In this document: piece after piece, positions 56,352 through 64,000 of the stretch
How positions within the stretch are numbered: the stretch's first letter is position 1
Layout: every line of letters starts with the position of its first letter
Origin: Gammaproteobacteria bacterium
GTDB lineage: Bacteria; Pseudomonadota; Gammaproteobacteria; UBA9339
Reading direction: 5' to 3'
Assembly: GCA_016936855.1 (NCBI GenBank)
Contig: JAFGXA010000006.1
Location: 1 to 64,000 of the forward strand
DNA length: 64,000 bases
The notes under the pieces: model-generated
Seen by the model: the letters and a program-made list of their open reading frames with translations, nothing else
What the model was told of the DNA's origin: nothing
Database searches by the model: none
Program-made: the position numbers and the translations under genes

Positions 56352-56990
56352 TTGGATAACATGCAAAAAGAGTTAGAACCAGTACTGTATTTAGTTGATG
56401 ATGAATTTTCTAGAACTTCATTACTGAACTCTATTAAGGCAGATGATCTGCATATTAAAGAATTTGCCGATGTTAATGAATTCATTGCTAGTTATGATGC
56501 TAGTCTGCCTGGGTGTTTGGTTATTGGTGCAAACATGCTGGGTGTTAGCGCTATCGAAGCTCAAAAATTGCTTTTATCTCATAAGCTACACCTGCCAATT
56601 ATTTTTGTAGCAACTTTTGTCGATATTGCACTTGCTATTGATTTGATGAAAATGGGGGTTTTTGATTTGTTAACCAGACCATTTAATCGGCAGCGTTTAC
56701 TGGATACCATAAGTTTGGCAATTGATAAGGATAGGTTCAAGCGCTCGCATCTAGCAAAATTCCACTTTATTGATGGCCTTATCAAAAGCTTATCAAATCG
56801 CGAAAAAGAGGTTGCAGAGCTGATTGTTCAAGGGTTTTCAAATAAAAAAATAGCTATTACTTTGTCTATATCGATAAAAACCGTTGAATTACATAGGTCG
56901 CGTGTTATGGCGAAAATGGAGGCGAGTTCTCTAGCTAATTTAGTTACTAAATTTCTTCAGCATGAACATTATCAAGATGAATTTTTCTAA
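56352..56990 (+). CDS. FixJ-like response regulator with degenerate receiver and LuxR HTH
   Basis: Residues 1-125 are a receiver domain (VLYLVDDEFSRTSLL; LPIIFVATFVD; LLTRPFNRQRLLD). Residues about 145-210 are a LuxR/GerE helix-turn-helix (LSNREKEVAELIVQGFSNKKIAITLSISIKTVELHRSRVM). At the phosphoacceptor position FixJ proteins have GCLVLD; here it reads GCLVIG (G59). The lysine before the conserved proline is Arg, and the switch Thr is Ala. Phospho-switching is therefore unlikely; DNA binding looks intact. TTG at 56352 has GAGG seven bases upstream; ATG 56361 is an alternative. No sensor kinase is nearby. Confidence 0.85.
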   Translation: MDNMQKELEPVLYLVDDEFSRTSLLNSIKADDLHIKEFADVNEFIASYDASLPGCLVIGANMLGVSAIEAQKLLLSHKLHLPIIFVATFVDIALAIDLMKMGVFDLLTRPFNRQRLLDTISLAIDKDRFKRSHLAKFHFIDGLIKSLSNREKEVAELIVQGFSNKKIAITLSISIKTVELHRSRVMAKMEASSLANLVTKFLQHEHYQDEFF

Positions 56991-57008
56991 TTAATGGTCA
57001 ATATACTG

Positions 57009-57017
57009 TGTTATAAT
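57009..57017 (+). promoter_or_regulatory. Extended -10 promoter
   Basis: TGT followed by TATAAT (57012-57017) is a perfect extended -10, 42 bases before the ATG at 57059. No clear -35, as is usual for extended -10 promoters. Confidence 0.65.
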
Positions 57018-57058
57018 AAGATTAATAGCACAATTATTACGAAACATAGGAGGTTGAT

Positions 57059-58591
57059 ATGGGTGCCAGAGATTTTGCTGGTGTTGCTGTTTCTCATTCA
57101 GCTGTTGAGGCTATGTCGGTTGAGCTTTCTGTGATGCCGCGTGCTGCAAGTTGGTTTAATATTCTAGATAGAAAGGGCATTCTCGGGTTAACTGCACCAT
57201 CAGTTAGTAAGGAAAGTGATCATGCCACCTTTATTCAAGATATTTCACGCGCAGGAGGGGTGAGTAATATTGTGCTTTTGCCGCACGCTGATCGCTTTGA
57301 AAGACCAGATTCTAAGGGCGTTGATGTAAGTTCTTTAAAAAATCAGTTGGGCGAGTCCTATATAAATCATTATGCTAATCAAGGAACTTATCATTTAGAT
57401 GTTTTGCATAGAATTGGACTGGATGGGTTAAGCGCAAAATTTATGCGTGAAACCTCGTATCTGTATAAAAGCAAAGGTAGATTATTGGCTGTAATTAATA
57501 ATTTTGCAGTTAAAATTTTATCCGACAATGGTCTTGCTTTTAAGTCGGTCGTTATTCCTGGATCAATTGTTTTATCGTGGAATTTGAGTGGCGCTGATTT
57601 GGTTCTAGAGAAGGCTGTTTGCTCGAACAGTGTTTTGAAAAAAATAATTTTGGATCAAGCGAATAGGTTTGCGGTTGATGAAAGTGATGCTTTATTTTTG
57701 GATACATATCGTGAGCAAGAGTGGGTTGGTTTTCAGCTCGCTGCTATTAAAGAAGAGGTTCCAAATGTTGTTGCAAGATGCTTGGATCAGGATAAAGTAG
57801 TATCTGATTTGGGGCATAGAGAGTTAAGGAGTTATTTATTGTTTTTAGGTGGGGGTAGTTATTTTAAGGCGGGGGATGCGCCAGCTTATTTTGATTTTGA
57901 GGGAGATTTTCAGTCTGATGTATATATAGCATCGGAAGATCGTTTGGATTCCTCTTCACTTTTGATAAAAAAATTGTTGAGTTTGTTTGCCGCTCCACCA
58001 AGTGATAAAACTTTATTGCGGATTGAGTTAAAAAGAATTCTTAATCAAGCTCGTAGCTGTGAAGAGTTGTTGAGTTGTGAGGAAGACTATTTGGCTCTGC
58101 GCGCTATTGCGACTCTGTTTTCCATGAGGCTTTTATCAAAGACCTATATTGACCGTTTGTTTCCTAAAAAACACCTGGATTTTATCCAGATGGCAAAATC
58201 GGCTAGAACTGGAAAAACTGCATATATTGCTTCAACTTTTCTTGCTATTTTTGCGATTGTAGCAGTTGGGGTTATGGTAACTCTTGGCCATCCAGTTCAT
58301 GCTATTGTTGCTATTGCTGTAATCATGGCCGCCGCATCTAGCTATTTTGCAGCTGTGGGCGCAGCGGCTAGTAGCTTCTTTTCACGAGGTAAGTCTGCTG
58401 ATCCATATGATGATAAGGGTATTGAAATGCAGGATTTGGGAGTCGGATCTAGGAGTTTTGGTTCAATTGCTAAAACCTTAACAGATGGACCGTCTTTGGC
58501 TGATGAGTTGTCGCTTTTTGGTGATTCTTTTATTGATAACTCTATCTCTTCTACTGGCGGAGACGCTGCTGAGGCTGCAGCAGGCAGCTAA
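57059..58591 (+). CDS. Unknown protein, shares a module with the 1113-residue neighbour
   Basis: 510 residues, not recognised. A segment at about 160-222 (VVIPGSIVLSW, DLVLEKAVCSNSVLKKI) matches one in the next gene. A hydrophobic hairpin at about 383-440 (ASTFLAIFAIVAVGVMV, AIVAIAVIMAAASSYFAAV) is followed by a polar, Gly/Ser-rich acidic tail. AGGAGG five bases before the ATG is ideal. It lies just after the pseudo-receiver LuxR regulator and has its own promoter. A membrane-inserting secreted protein is plausible. Confidence 0.75.
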   Translation: MGARDFAGVAVSHSAVEAMSVELSVMPRAASWFNILDRKGILGLTAPSVSKESDHATFIQDISRAGGVSNIVLLPHADRFERPDSKGVDVSSLKNQLGESYINHYANQGTYHLDVLHRIGLDGLSAKFMRETSYLYKSKGRLLAVINNFAVKILSDNGLAFKSVVIPGSIVLSWNLSGADLVLEKAVCSNSVLKKIILDQANRFAVDESDALFLDTYREQEWVGFQLAAIKEEVPNVVARCLDQDKVVSDLGHRELRSYLLFLGGGSYFKAGDAPAYFDFEGDFQSDVYIASEDRLDSSSLLIKKLLSLFAAPPSDKTLLRIELKRILNQARSCEELLSCEEDYLALRAIATLFSMRLLSKTYIDRLFPKKHLDFIQMAKSARTGKTAYIASTFLAIFAIVAVGVMVTLGHPVHAIVAIAVIMAAASSYFAAVGAAASSFFSRGKSADPYDDKGIEMQDLGVGSRSFGSIAKTLTDGPSLADELSLFGDSFIDNSISSTGGDAAEAAAGS

Positions 58592-58675
58592 CTAAATGTT
58601 GTGTTTATAACATCATTTATTTACTAAATGTTGATCAAATTTTCTCCAAAAAATTACCTTTTTTTGGATATCATG

Positions 58676-58684
58676 TGCTATACT
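58676..58684 (+). promoter_or_regulatory. Extended -10 promoter
   Basis: TGC followed by TATACT (58679-58684), about 54 bases before the ATG at 58738. A TTACCT at 58654 could be a weak -35 (19-base spacing). Confidence 0.55.
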
Positions 58685-58737
58685 GACTGTGGAGTATTGT
58701 TTTTATAAACGTTATTTTAAATATGGTTTAAAAGAGT

Positions 58738-61700
58738 ATGAGTTCAGCACACGAAAAAATAAAATCGACCTTGGATCGGTTAGCGCCGGTAGAAGGTGGT
58801 GATTCTGTTACTGTTGATCAAATTGTTACTGCTATCAAGGGAATGGATGATTTTAAAGATCTTGATGGGAATTTCGATCCTGGCCTCTTGGGTGTTCGCT
58901 CAGTAGTGGGAGGTATTGCAGGTTCACGATTTGCTCCAGTTCTGACAGGAAGAGCTGTCAAAGGTGAAGCCGAGTCAACCGAATCAATGGTTTTACCATT
59001 AAGTGCTGATGATGTTTTTGCCGTGCTTGATAAATTAGGTATTGCATATCATAGGAATTGGTCGCAATTTTTAGAGGATTTTCAGGGGTTTGTTAAAGAT
59101 AATATTAACTCGCGAGGAAGTGCTCTTAGACGGATGGCTCATGGTTTTGGTTTAGAAGATGTAGATGCGCGATCAGAGGCTGCTGACAAAATTGTATCGT
59201 TTTTAAAGGACTTGCCGGGTGTCTTCAAAAGTGTTTTATTGGCTGGGGATTTTCTGGAATATGATGATGCTATTATTGGTCATGAGTCTTTAGGTGGCAA
59301 AAGATCGTTATTACATGTTCCACAGAACATTTTCAGTGATGGCTTTCCTGATGGTTGGCTGGAAGAAAGAAAAGCCCAGGAGTTGGATTGTTATGCGAGC
59401 AATATAGATAAATTTAGAATATTGCTGCTAACTGCGGCAGCTTCTACACATTTTGCGGTTGTTCAAGCAAATATGATGAGAACACCCGGGAACCATATCT
59501 CTCTCCTTAGTTATATCGTTTCTGGAGAGGCTGGTTTTTTATCTGATTATGTTTATAAAATAGGTGGTGAGGAAGGGGCTGTTGTTAATGTGACTGAGAA
59601 ACTGGATATAGTATGGAGATTAGCCGCTGATTATTTATATCAAGACCCTGAATTTCGAGCAAAGTTTAATAAGCGTGTTTATATGGCCGTTTTTATGTAT
59701 GAAATAGGATTTAAGCAATTTACTTGTCAAATAGATGACATTGAAGAACGACAATATAAATCAGCTGAAGATGAGCAACTTTTTAAAGAACTAAATAGCG
59801 TTATAGCTAGTCTGGATGAAGCCCAAATTGATAAAATAAATCAACGACTGGATTTGTCAGATGAAAGCGATTTTGCAGATGATGTTGAAGTTAAAAAATT
59901 TCTGTTAGCGCTTTTAATCGAAGTTGCAGGACTTGATTTTGATTATGCTTTTGATCTTGGTGCAGATAACGCGTTAGAAGATATCCTGGCAAAATTGCGT
60001 ACCCATTGGTTAATGGGGAGAATTAATTATTATAAAATCCGCACCTTGTTGAGAATGATAGAAGTGCAGTTTGTGCTTGAGACAAATAGCTTGTATAAAA
60101 AAATGACGAACGATTGTCAGCATCCGGCCCTTATGTTAGATGCGCGTTATGATATAACTAGGGATGTTGCAGATTTAATAAGCCGGCATGGAAGAAAATA
60201 TGATAAATCTTCACTGATAAAGAAATGGGATGAGGATGCCATACCAAAAGCTTATGGGCTTGCGCCAGATCTTGTGCGTGATTTTGGAGAAGAGCAAGGA
60301 TCGATGATTTTGTATTCTAGTGGAACATGTAGGATGGTTGCTTTTTCAAAGGATGGTATGAATCTTACTTATAATATAGAAGGCTCAGATAATGTTGTAA
60401 TTGATTGTAGTCAGGAGGAGCTTGACATAAAAGAAGAAGTACCACTATTGGCTAATTTTTTAAAGTTTTATTATGAACAAGAAATATTCGGTTTTGGCAT
60501 ATTTACAGGATCATTGGTGCAAAATCTTTTTCATGGTTGTGATATAACTTTGCATCTTTTTGCAGATGACGTTGAAAACAGTGTAAGTAGTGTAAGTAGA
60601 GTATGTGTTAAAATTGATGGTCTGAAATTAAAAAATAGTGGCATTGTTTTACCAGGGAGCTCGAATGATAAGGCCAAAATTCCTGGTACAATTTGGCTAC
60701 AGTTTGCGGTTGCACAAGATGAATTGATTTTGGAGAGCGCTAGTTGTTCAAATCGCTCATTGAGTAGAGCTATTGTTGAAAATTTGCGTTTAATTGATGG
60801 TTCTTCTAGCATTCTAATGAATTCAGAGCAAATGGAATATTTATTGCGTTTGAGAAATGACGCAAAATATGAAGAATGCTACTATCAGGTTACGTCAATG
60901 GCTGGTGGTGAGATTGATTGGCCAGAAATTAACATGCCATGTCTTGATGAAGAACTGTGTTGCGACGTTTGGAGTAATCTTTTACGGTTTGAGTGTGAAC
61001 AGTTAAGTTTGGACTTTGATAGTCTTTTTGTGATATTGAGTATGAAATCTTTATTACGCCAAAAAATTATAAAAATAAATAGCGCTGTAAGATTGTTGCA
61101 TGATATCATAGAAAACAATATATATGTTGAGCGTGATTACGATATTTTTTGCAATAGTGTGTTGCGGAATATTTTGCAATTTCAGTGTCAAAAACTAAGT
61201 TTAGATTTTGTGTCTCTTTTCGGAGCACATCAAGATAATCCATCGCAAAAAAAACTTCAGCAAATGAAGTTTTATGCTAAATTTTTAAATGATGTAATAA
61301 AATTGCAAAATGAAAGTGACTCCTCGAATCGTGCAAAGTTGATTTTTTCAATTCAACTAAACATGTTCGAGGCGATTTTGCGGGGCCTTGTCAGCACATC
61401 ATCATTTTCTAGGCTTCAACAAGATATAGAAGAAATGGATGAGATAGCAGGTAAGGGTTGCAATGATGCAAATTTGTTTTTGAATGTGATACTTAGCAGG
61501 CTATATAGCGGGGAAGATGATGGAAGACCTTCTGACAGCCTAACTTTTATTCCCAATAAGAGTATTGTTGAGGAGTCAAAAGAGGATCCGCACTCTTTAG
61601 ATGGTGGCATTATTGGCGGTATGCTATTGATGGTTTTAGGGGCTCTTTTAACCCCATTTAGCTTTCCTCTTGGCTTTGGTTTGCTTGTAATGGGCGGCAC

Positions 61701-62079
61701 CTTTTCTGGCGGTTTTGCTTATGGCCGTAATAAGATATCAAAAAGACAAAAACAGGCTTCCGCATCCATTAATGAATATGATACAAAGAGAAGCAGCGCT
61801 CTAGAGATTTTGTCCAAAGTTAAGGTCGGTCTTTCTGAAGGTGAAACTCGTGGTGAAGCGCCCGTAACCCATGATCTTGGACCACAAGGATCATCAACAG
61901 AACCTCAAGATTTTATTGTACATCCATATGGTGTTAAGCCCAAACAAGATCTAACTGCTTTTTCCACAAAGCCGGGGGATAGTTTAGGTTCAATTTTTGT
62001 TGGTAGCGATTCTTTCGGTAAGGTCGACGGCCTAGAAGATGGATTTGCTACGATAACGATGTCGGCTGGGGGTGGTTAG
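58738..62079 (+). CDS. Unknown 1113-residue protein with tandem repeat, candidate effector
   Basis: Not recognised. Mostly helical and acidic. Residues about 645-710 (KIPGTIWLQF, ELILESASCSNRSLSRAI) match the module of the upstream 510-residue protein. At about 743-800 and 804-865 a tandem repeat is visible: LLRFECEQLSLDFDSLF then ILQFQCQKLSLDFVSLF. A Gly-rich hydrophobic hairpin (about 954-995, GGMLLMVLGALLTPFSF, GFGLLVMGGTFSGGFAYG) precedes a polar tail of about 115 residues. The arrangement parallels its neighbour. The Shine-Dalgarno is weak (AAGAG). Confidence 0.78.
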   Translation: MSSAHEKIKSTLDRLAPVEGGDSVTVDQIVTAIKGMDDFKDLDGNFDPGLLGVRSVVGGIAGSRFAPVLTGRAVKGEAESTESMVLPLSADDVFAVLDKLGIAYHRNWSQFLEDFQGFVKDNINSRGSALRRMAHGFGLEDVDARSEAADKIVSFLKDLPGVFKSVLLAGDFLEYDDAIIGHESLGGKRSLLHVPQNIFSDGFPDGWLEERKAQELDCYASNIDKFRILLLTAAASTHFAVVQANMMRTPGNHISLLSYIVSGEAGFLSDYVYKIGGEEGAVVNVTEKLDIVWRLAADYLYQDPEFRAKFNKRVYMAVFMYEIGFKQFTCQIDDIEERQYKSAEDEQLFKELNSVIASLDEAQIDKINQRLDLSDESDFADDVEVKKFLLALLIEVAGLDFDYAFDLGADNALEDILAKLRTHWLMGRINYYKIRTLLRMIEVQFVLETNSLYKKMTNDCQHPALMLDARYDITRDVADLISRHGRKYDKSSLIKKWDEDAIPKAYGLAPDLVRDFGEEQGSMILYSSGTCRMVAFSKDGMNLTYNIEGSDNVVIDCSQEELDIKEEVPLLANFLKFYYEQEIFGFGIFTGSLVQNLFHGCDITLHLFADDVENSVSSVSRVCVKIDGLKLKNSGIVLPGSSNDKAKIPGTIWLQFAVAQDELILESASCSNRSLSRAIVENLRLIDGSSSILMNSEQMEYLLRLRNDAKYEECYYQVTSMAGGEIDWPEINMPCLDEELCCDVWSNLLRFECEQLSLDFDSLFVILSMKSLLRQKIIKINSAVRLLHDIIENNIYVERDYDIFCNSVLRNILQFQCQKLSLDFVSLFGAHQDNPSQKKLQQMKFYAKFLNDVIKLQNESDSSNRAKLIFSIQLNMFEAILRGLVSTSSFSRLQQDIEEMDEIAGKGCNDANLFLNVILSRLYSGEDDGRPSDSLTFIPNKSIVEESKEDPHSLDGGIIGGMLLMVLGALLTPFSFPLGFGLLVMGGTFSGGFAYGRNKISKRQKQASASINEYDTKRSSALEILSKVKVGLSEGETRGEAPVTHDLGPQGSSTEPQDFIVHPYGVKPKQDLTAFSTKPGDSLGSIFVGSDSFGKVDGLEDGFATITMSAGGG

Positions 62080-62143
62080 TTATAATAATACTATAGTTAC
62101 CCCTAATAGTTTTTCTGTTTTGGTCTTGATAAAATAATTTCCT

Positions 62144-62152
62144 TGCTAAACT
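62144..62152 (+). promoter_or_regulatory. Possible extended -10 promoter
   Basis: TGC followed by TAAACT (62147-62152), with TTGATA at 62126-62131 (15-base spacer), 21 bases before the ATG at 62173. Confidence 0.45.
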
Positions 62153-62172
62153 TTTTTTGTAGGAGATTAAAC

Positions 62173-62778
62173 ATGGGGTTATCTTCACCTATATCTGGGC
62201 CATCTGACTTTAGCATGCAATCTTTGGATGTTGATAATAGCCGTGTAATGGCAGAAAATCTTAGAATTTTACGAACAAATGAGCATAATTACACCACACT
62301 AGAAGCAAACAAGGAAATACTAAAATCCTATATAGACAAAGATGAAGAATTATTTGCAGTTTTGTCTGAAGTTATGGCGAAACTTAAGGATTCTGAGTTA
62401 TCGTGCATGAGAAAGACTATGACGCTTGCGAGAATCGATGAAAAAAAACGCACAAAAAAGCAGCAAAAAGAATTTTGTGACTTGTTTAGCGAAAGCAAAT
62501 TGTTGTCAGATCAGATCTGTAAATTTCAGGAAGAAATTAAGCTTGTTGGAAATAGGCTAAAAGCAAATAAAACGAACCTTTCTGCTGTTGAAGCATGTAT
62601 AGAAAAGTACGAAACATGGTTTAAAAACAATATGGTAGTTATCAGGGAGCTCCGTAGCTTTAGTGAGAGGCGCGTTTCATACTCCGAAGTGTCTGGTGTA
62701 TTATTTGATGCTCGCGATTCGATGGTCGATCCCATCGCTGACCAGCAACAACCTATTATGCAAGCAATTGGCATGTAA
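62173..62778 (+). CDS. Unknown coiled-coil protein
   Basis: 201 residues, not recognised. Residues about 25-165 form charged heptad-like helices (NLRILRTNEHNYTTLEANKE, LSDQICKFQEEIKLVGNRLK). The first 20 and last 25 residues are polar and probably disordered. AGGAG seven bases before ATG 62173 selects this start over one ten codons earlier. It follows the two module-sharing genes and may belong to the same accessory group. Confidence 0.75.
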   Translation: MGLSSPISGPSDFSMQSLDVDNSRVMAENLRILRTNEHNYTTLEANKEILKSYIDKDEELFAVLSEVMAKLKDSELSCMRKTMTLARIDEKKRTKKQQKEFCDLFSESKLLSDQICKFQEEIKLVGNRLKANKTNLSAVEACIEKYETWFKNNMVVIRELRSFSERRVSYSEVSGVLFDARDSMVDPIADQQQPIMQAIGM

Positions 62779-62908
62779 TATTACTTAATGGTTTTAGTAA
62801 ATATCGGCTAAGCTCTATATGTTCTTCTAGCATGGGGTGGCCCTTTATAATCTCGTAATGCAATCCGAAGTTTTGATTTAAAATGCATTGTTTGAGTGCT
62901 TGCTTCAT
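62756..62908 (-). CDS. Possible 50-residue protein
   Basis: An open frame with ordinary-looking composition (MKQALKQCILNQNFG at the start, HYEIIKGHPMLEEHIELSRY in the middle). It overlaps the 3' end of the coiled-coil gene by 23 bases. No strong ribosome binding site (GGGTGTGA about 10 bases upstream) and no recognised family; it may be a remnant. Confidence 0.3.
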   Translation of the reverse strand: MKQALKQCILNQNFGLHYEIIKGHPMLEEHIELSRYLLKPLSNITCQLLA

Positions 62909-62934
62909 TGTTGATCACACCCTAGAATACCCCA

Positions 62935-64000
62935 ATGAAAATACAATTTTTAGGGGCGACGGAGACCGTTACTGGGTCCAAATATCTGCTTACTCATGAA
63001 GGGATGAATATCCTGGTTGATTGTGGATTGTTTCAAGGCCGAAAAGAACTAAGGCAGCGTAACTGGCAAAAATTGCCTATTGATGGCAAAGACATTCACG
63101 CTGTTATCTTAACCCATGCACACATTGACCATAGCGGTTACTTGCCGCTCTTGGTAAAGCAAGGCTTCAAGGGTAAGGTCTATTGCACTGAAGCGACAGC
63201 TGAGTTGTGTAAAATTTTGTTGCCTGATAGCGGGCATTTGCAAGAAGAATACGCAGAGCACGTAAATAGAAACCAAATTACTAGTCATAAGCCAGCAGAA
63301 CCGTTATATACAGAACTTGATGCTATTAAATCTTTAAAAAATCTTGTGCCATGTGATTTTGGTAAAAAATATGTTTTATCGAATAATAATCTAAGTTTTC
63401 AGTTTAATAGGGCAGGTCATATTTTAGGTGCTGCTATGACGCTTGTTATGTTTGGTCATAAATCTATTTTGTTTACAGGAGACATAGGACGTAAAGATGA
63501 TCCAATTATGTTGCCGCCTGTTGCAGTGACTGCAGCTGATTACCTCGTGATTGAATCCACCTATGGTGATAGATTGCACCGTGGGCCGAAGGCTAAAAAT
63601 TCTATTGCAAAAATAATTAACAATACTATAGAAAGAAAAGGTAGCGTATTGATCCCAGCTTTTGCGGTTGGTAGATCGCAAATGATTCTCTATTATATTC
63701 ATGAGCTAAAGCGGGATGGGGCGATTCCTGATGTTCCGGTGTATTTGGATAGTCCGATGGCCATTAATGCTACCGAAATTTTCCATCGCTTTGTGAAAGA
63801 ACATCGACTTACTCCTGTGCAAGCAGAAGCGGTTTGTAGTACGGCAAGCTATGTGAATAGCGTTGAAGAATCAAAAAGATTGGATTACGATGAGACGCCA
63901 AAGATTATTATTTCAGCAAGTGGTATGGCTGCGGGTGGTCGTGTTTTGCATCACTTGCGCGTGTTGGCTCCCGATAAAGCCAACAGTGTAATGTTTGTTG
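62935..64000 (+). CDS. MBL-fold beta-CASP RNA exonuclease/endonuclease (3' end cut by window)
   Basis: Metallo-beta-lactamase RNA-processing nuclease of the YsiA/CPSF-like group. Visible motifs: QFLGATETVTGSKYLL start, DCGLFQGRKELRQRN, THAHIDHSGYLPLL (HxHxDH), AGHILGAAM, TGDIGR, ESTYGDRLH, then the beta-CASP domain with PAFAVGRSQMILYY, YLDSPMAI and SASGMAAGGRVLHH. About 355 of the expected ~450 residues are present and the frame is open to the last base. No Shine-Dalgarno is evident. Likely substrates are RNA 3' or internal sites. Confidence 0.9.
   Translation, partial: MKIQFLGATETVTGSKYLLTHEGMNILVDCGLFQGRKELRQRNWQKLPIDGKDIHAVILTHAHIDHSGYLPLLVKQGFKGKVYCTEATAELCKILLPDSGHLQEEYAEHVNRNQITSHKPAEPLYTELDAIKSLKNLVPCDFGKKYVLSNNNLSFQFNRAGHILGAAMTLVMFGHKSILFTGDIGRKDDPIMLPPVAVTAADYLVIESTYGDRLHRGPKAKNSIAKIINNTIERKGSVLIPAFAVGRSQMILYYIHELKRDGAIPDVPVYLDSPMAINATEIFHRFVKEHRLTPVQAEAVCSTASYVNSVEESKRLDYDETPKIIISASGMAAGGRVLHHLRVLAPDKANSVMFV

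Noticed and set aside
56291-56485. N-terminal extension of the 5'-nucleotidase
   Set aside because: It reads antisense through the divergent regulator gene and is not part of the nucleotidase fold.

Overview
The window is AT-rich bacterial chromosome with dense, mostly single-copy housekeeping genes of gammaproteobacterial type: yciO-scpA-scpB-rluB, rnhA-dnaQ, yfiH(pgeF)-degQ, nrdR-nusB-pgpA, fmdB-aspS and mfd-csiV. A DotI/IcmL-family protein of the type IVB (Dot/Icm) secretion system lies at 26449-27138. Between the housekeeping blocks are large, unrecognised, coiled-coil or low-complexity proteins of the kind secreted by Dot/Icm systems. Together these suggest a host-associated member of the Legionellales/Coxiellaceae. 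This is inferred from gene content; no rRNA is present to confirm it.

Layout. 1-5 kb: a damaged unknown ORF, rnhA-dnaQ, pepN. 5-9.4 kb: a secreted Bax-type glucosaminidase, yciO-scpA-scpB-rluB, and a stand-alone degenerate receiver. 9.4-13.5 kb: mutS and serS, divergent around a repeat cluster. 13.5-19.4 kb: a helical unknown, a BASS-type transporter, pmbA, degQ, yfiH. 20-28.5 kb: tsaB, a cNMP-binding/CPBP protease fusion, miaB, an MFS carrier, a KimA-like permease, the DotI-like gene, pgpA-nusB-nrdR. 28.7-36.8 kb: typA, then four unknowns, including a protein with two tandem ~100-residue repeats, one with three VD[IV][DN]xLL motifs and an S-adenosylhomocysteinase-like protein. 37-46 kb: radA, tRNA-Leu(CAA), an unknown ending in two NPF motifs, pntAA-pntAB-pntB, tgt, fmdB-aspS. 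46-64 kb: a 1502-residue unknown, csiV, mfd, a membrane protein, a 5'-nucleotidase, a FixJ/LuxR regulator with a degenerate receiver, two unknowns that share a module (510 and 1113 residues), a coiled-coil protein, and the start of a beta-CASP nuclease.

The most striking non-genic feature is a network of short palindromic elements. Family A (about 40-75 bp) has one end like TGGAGGTCCC and the other like GGGATGACGGTGC. Family B is a GTAGGGGC...GCCC hairpin. About thirteen family A segments and five family B segments are scattered between genes, often side by side. They also enter genes: one lies in frame inside pepN, one forms the C-terminus of tsaB, one holds the mfd stop codon and one lies against the tgt ribosome binding site. 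Two other inverted repeats stand out: a perfect 33-bp palindrome after typA and a nested 44-bp palindrome between two convergent genes. No CRISPR array, rRNA operon, intact transposase or prophage was seen.
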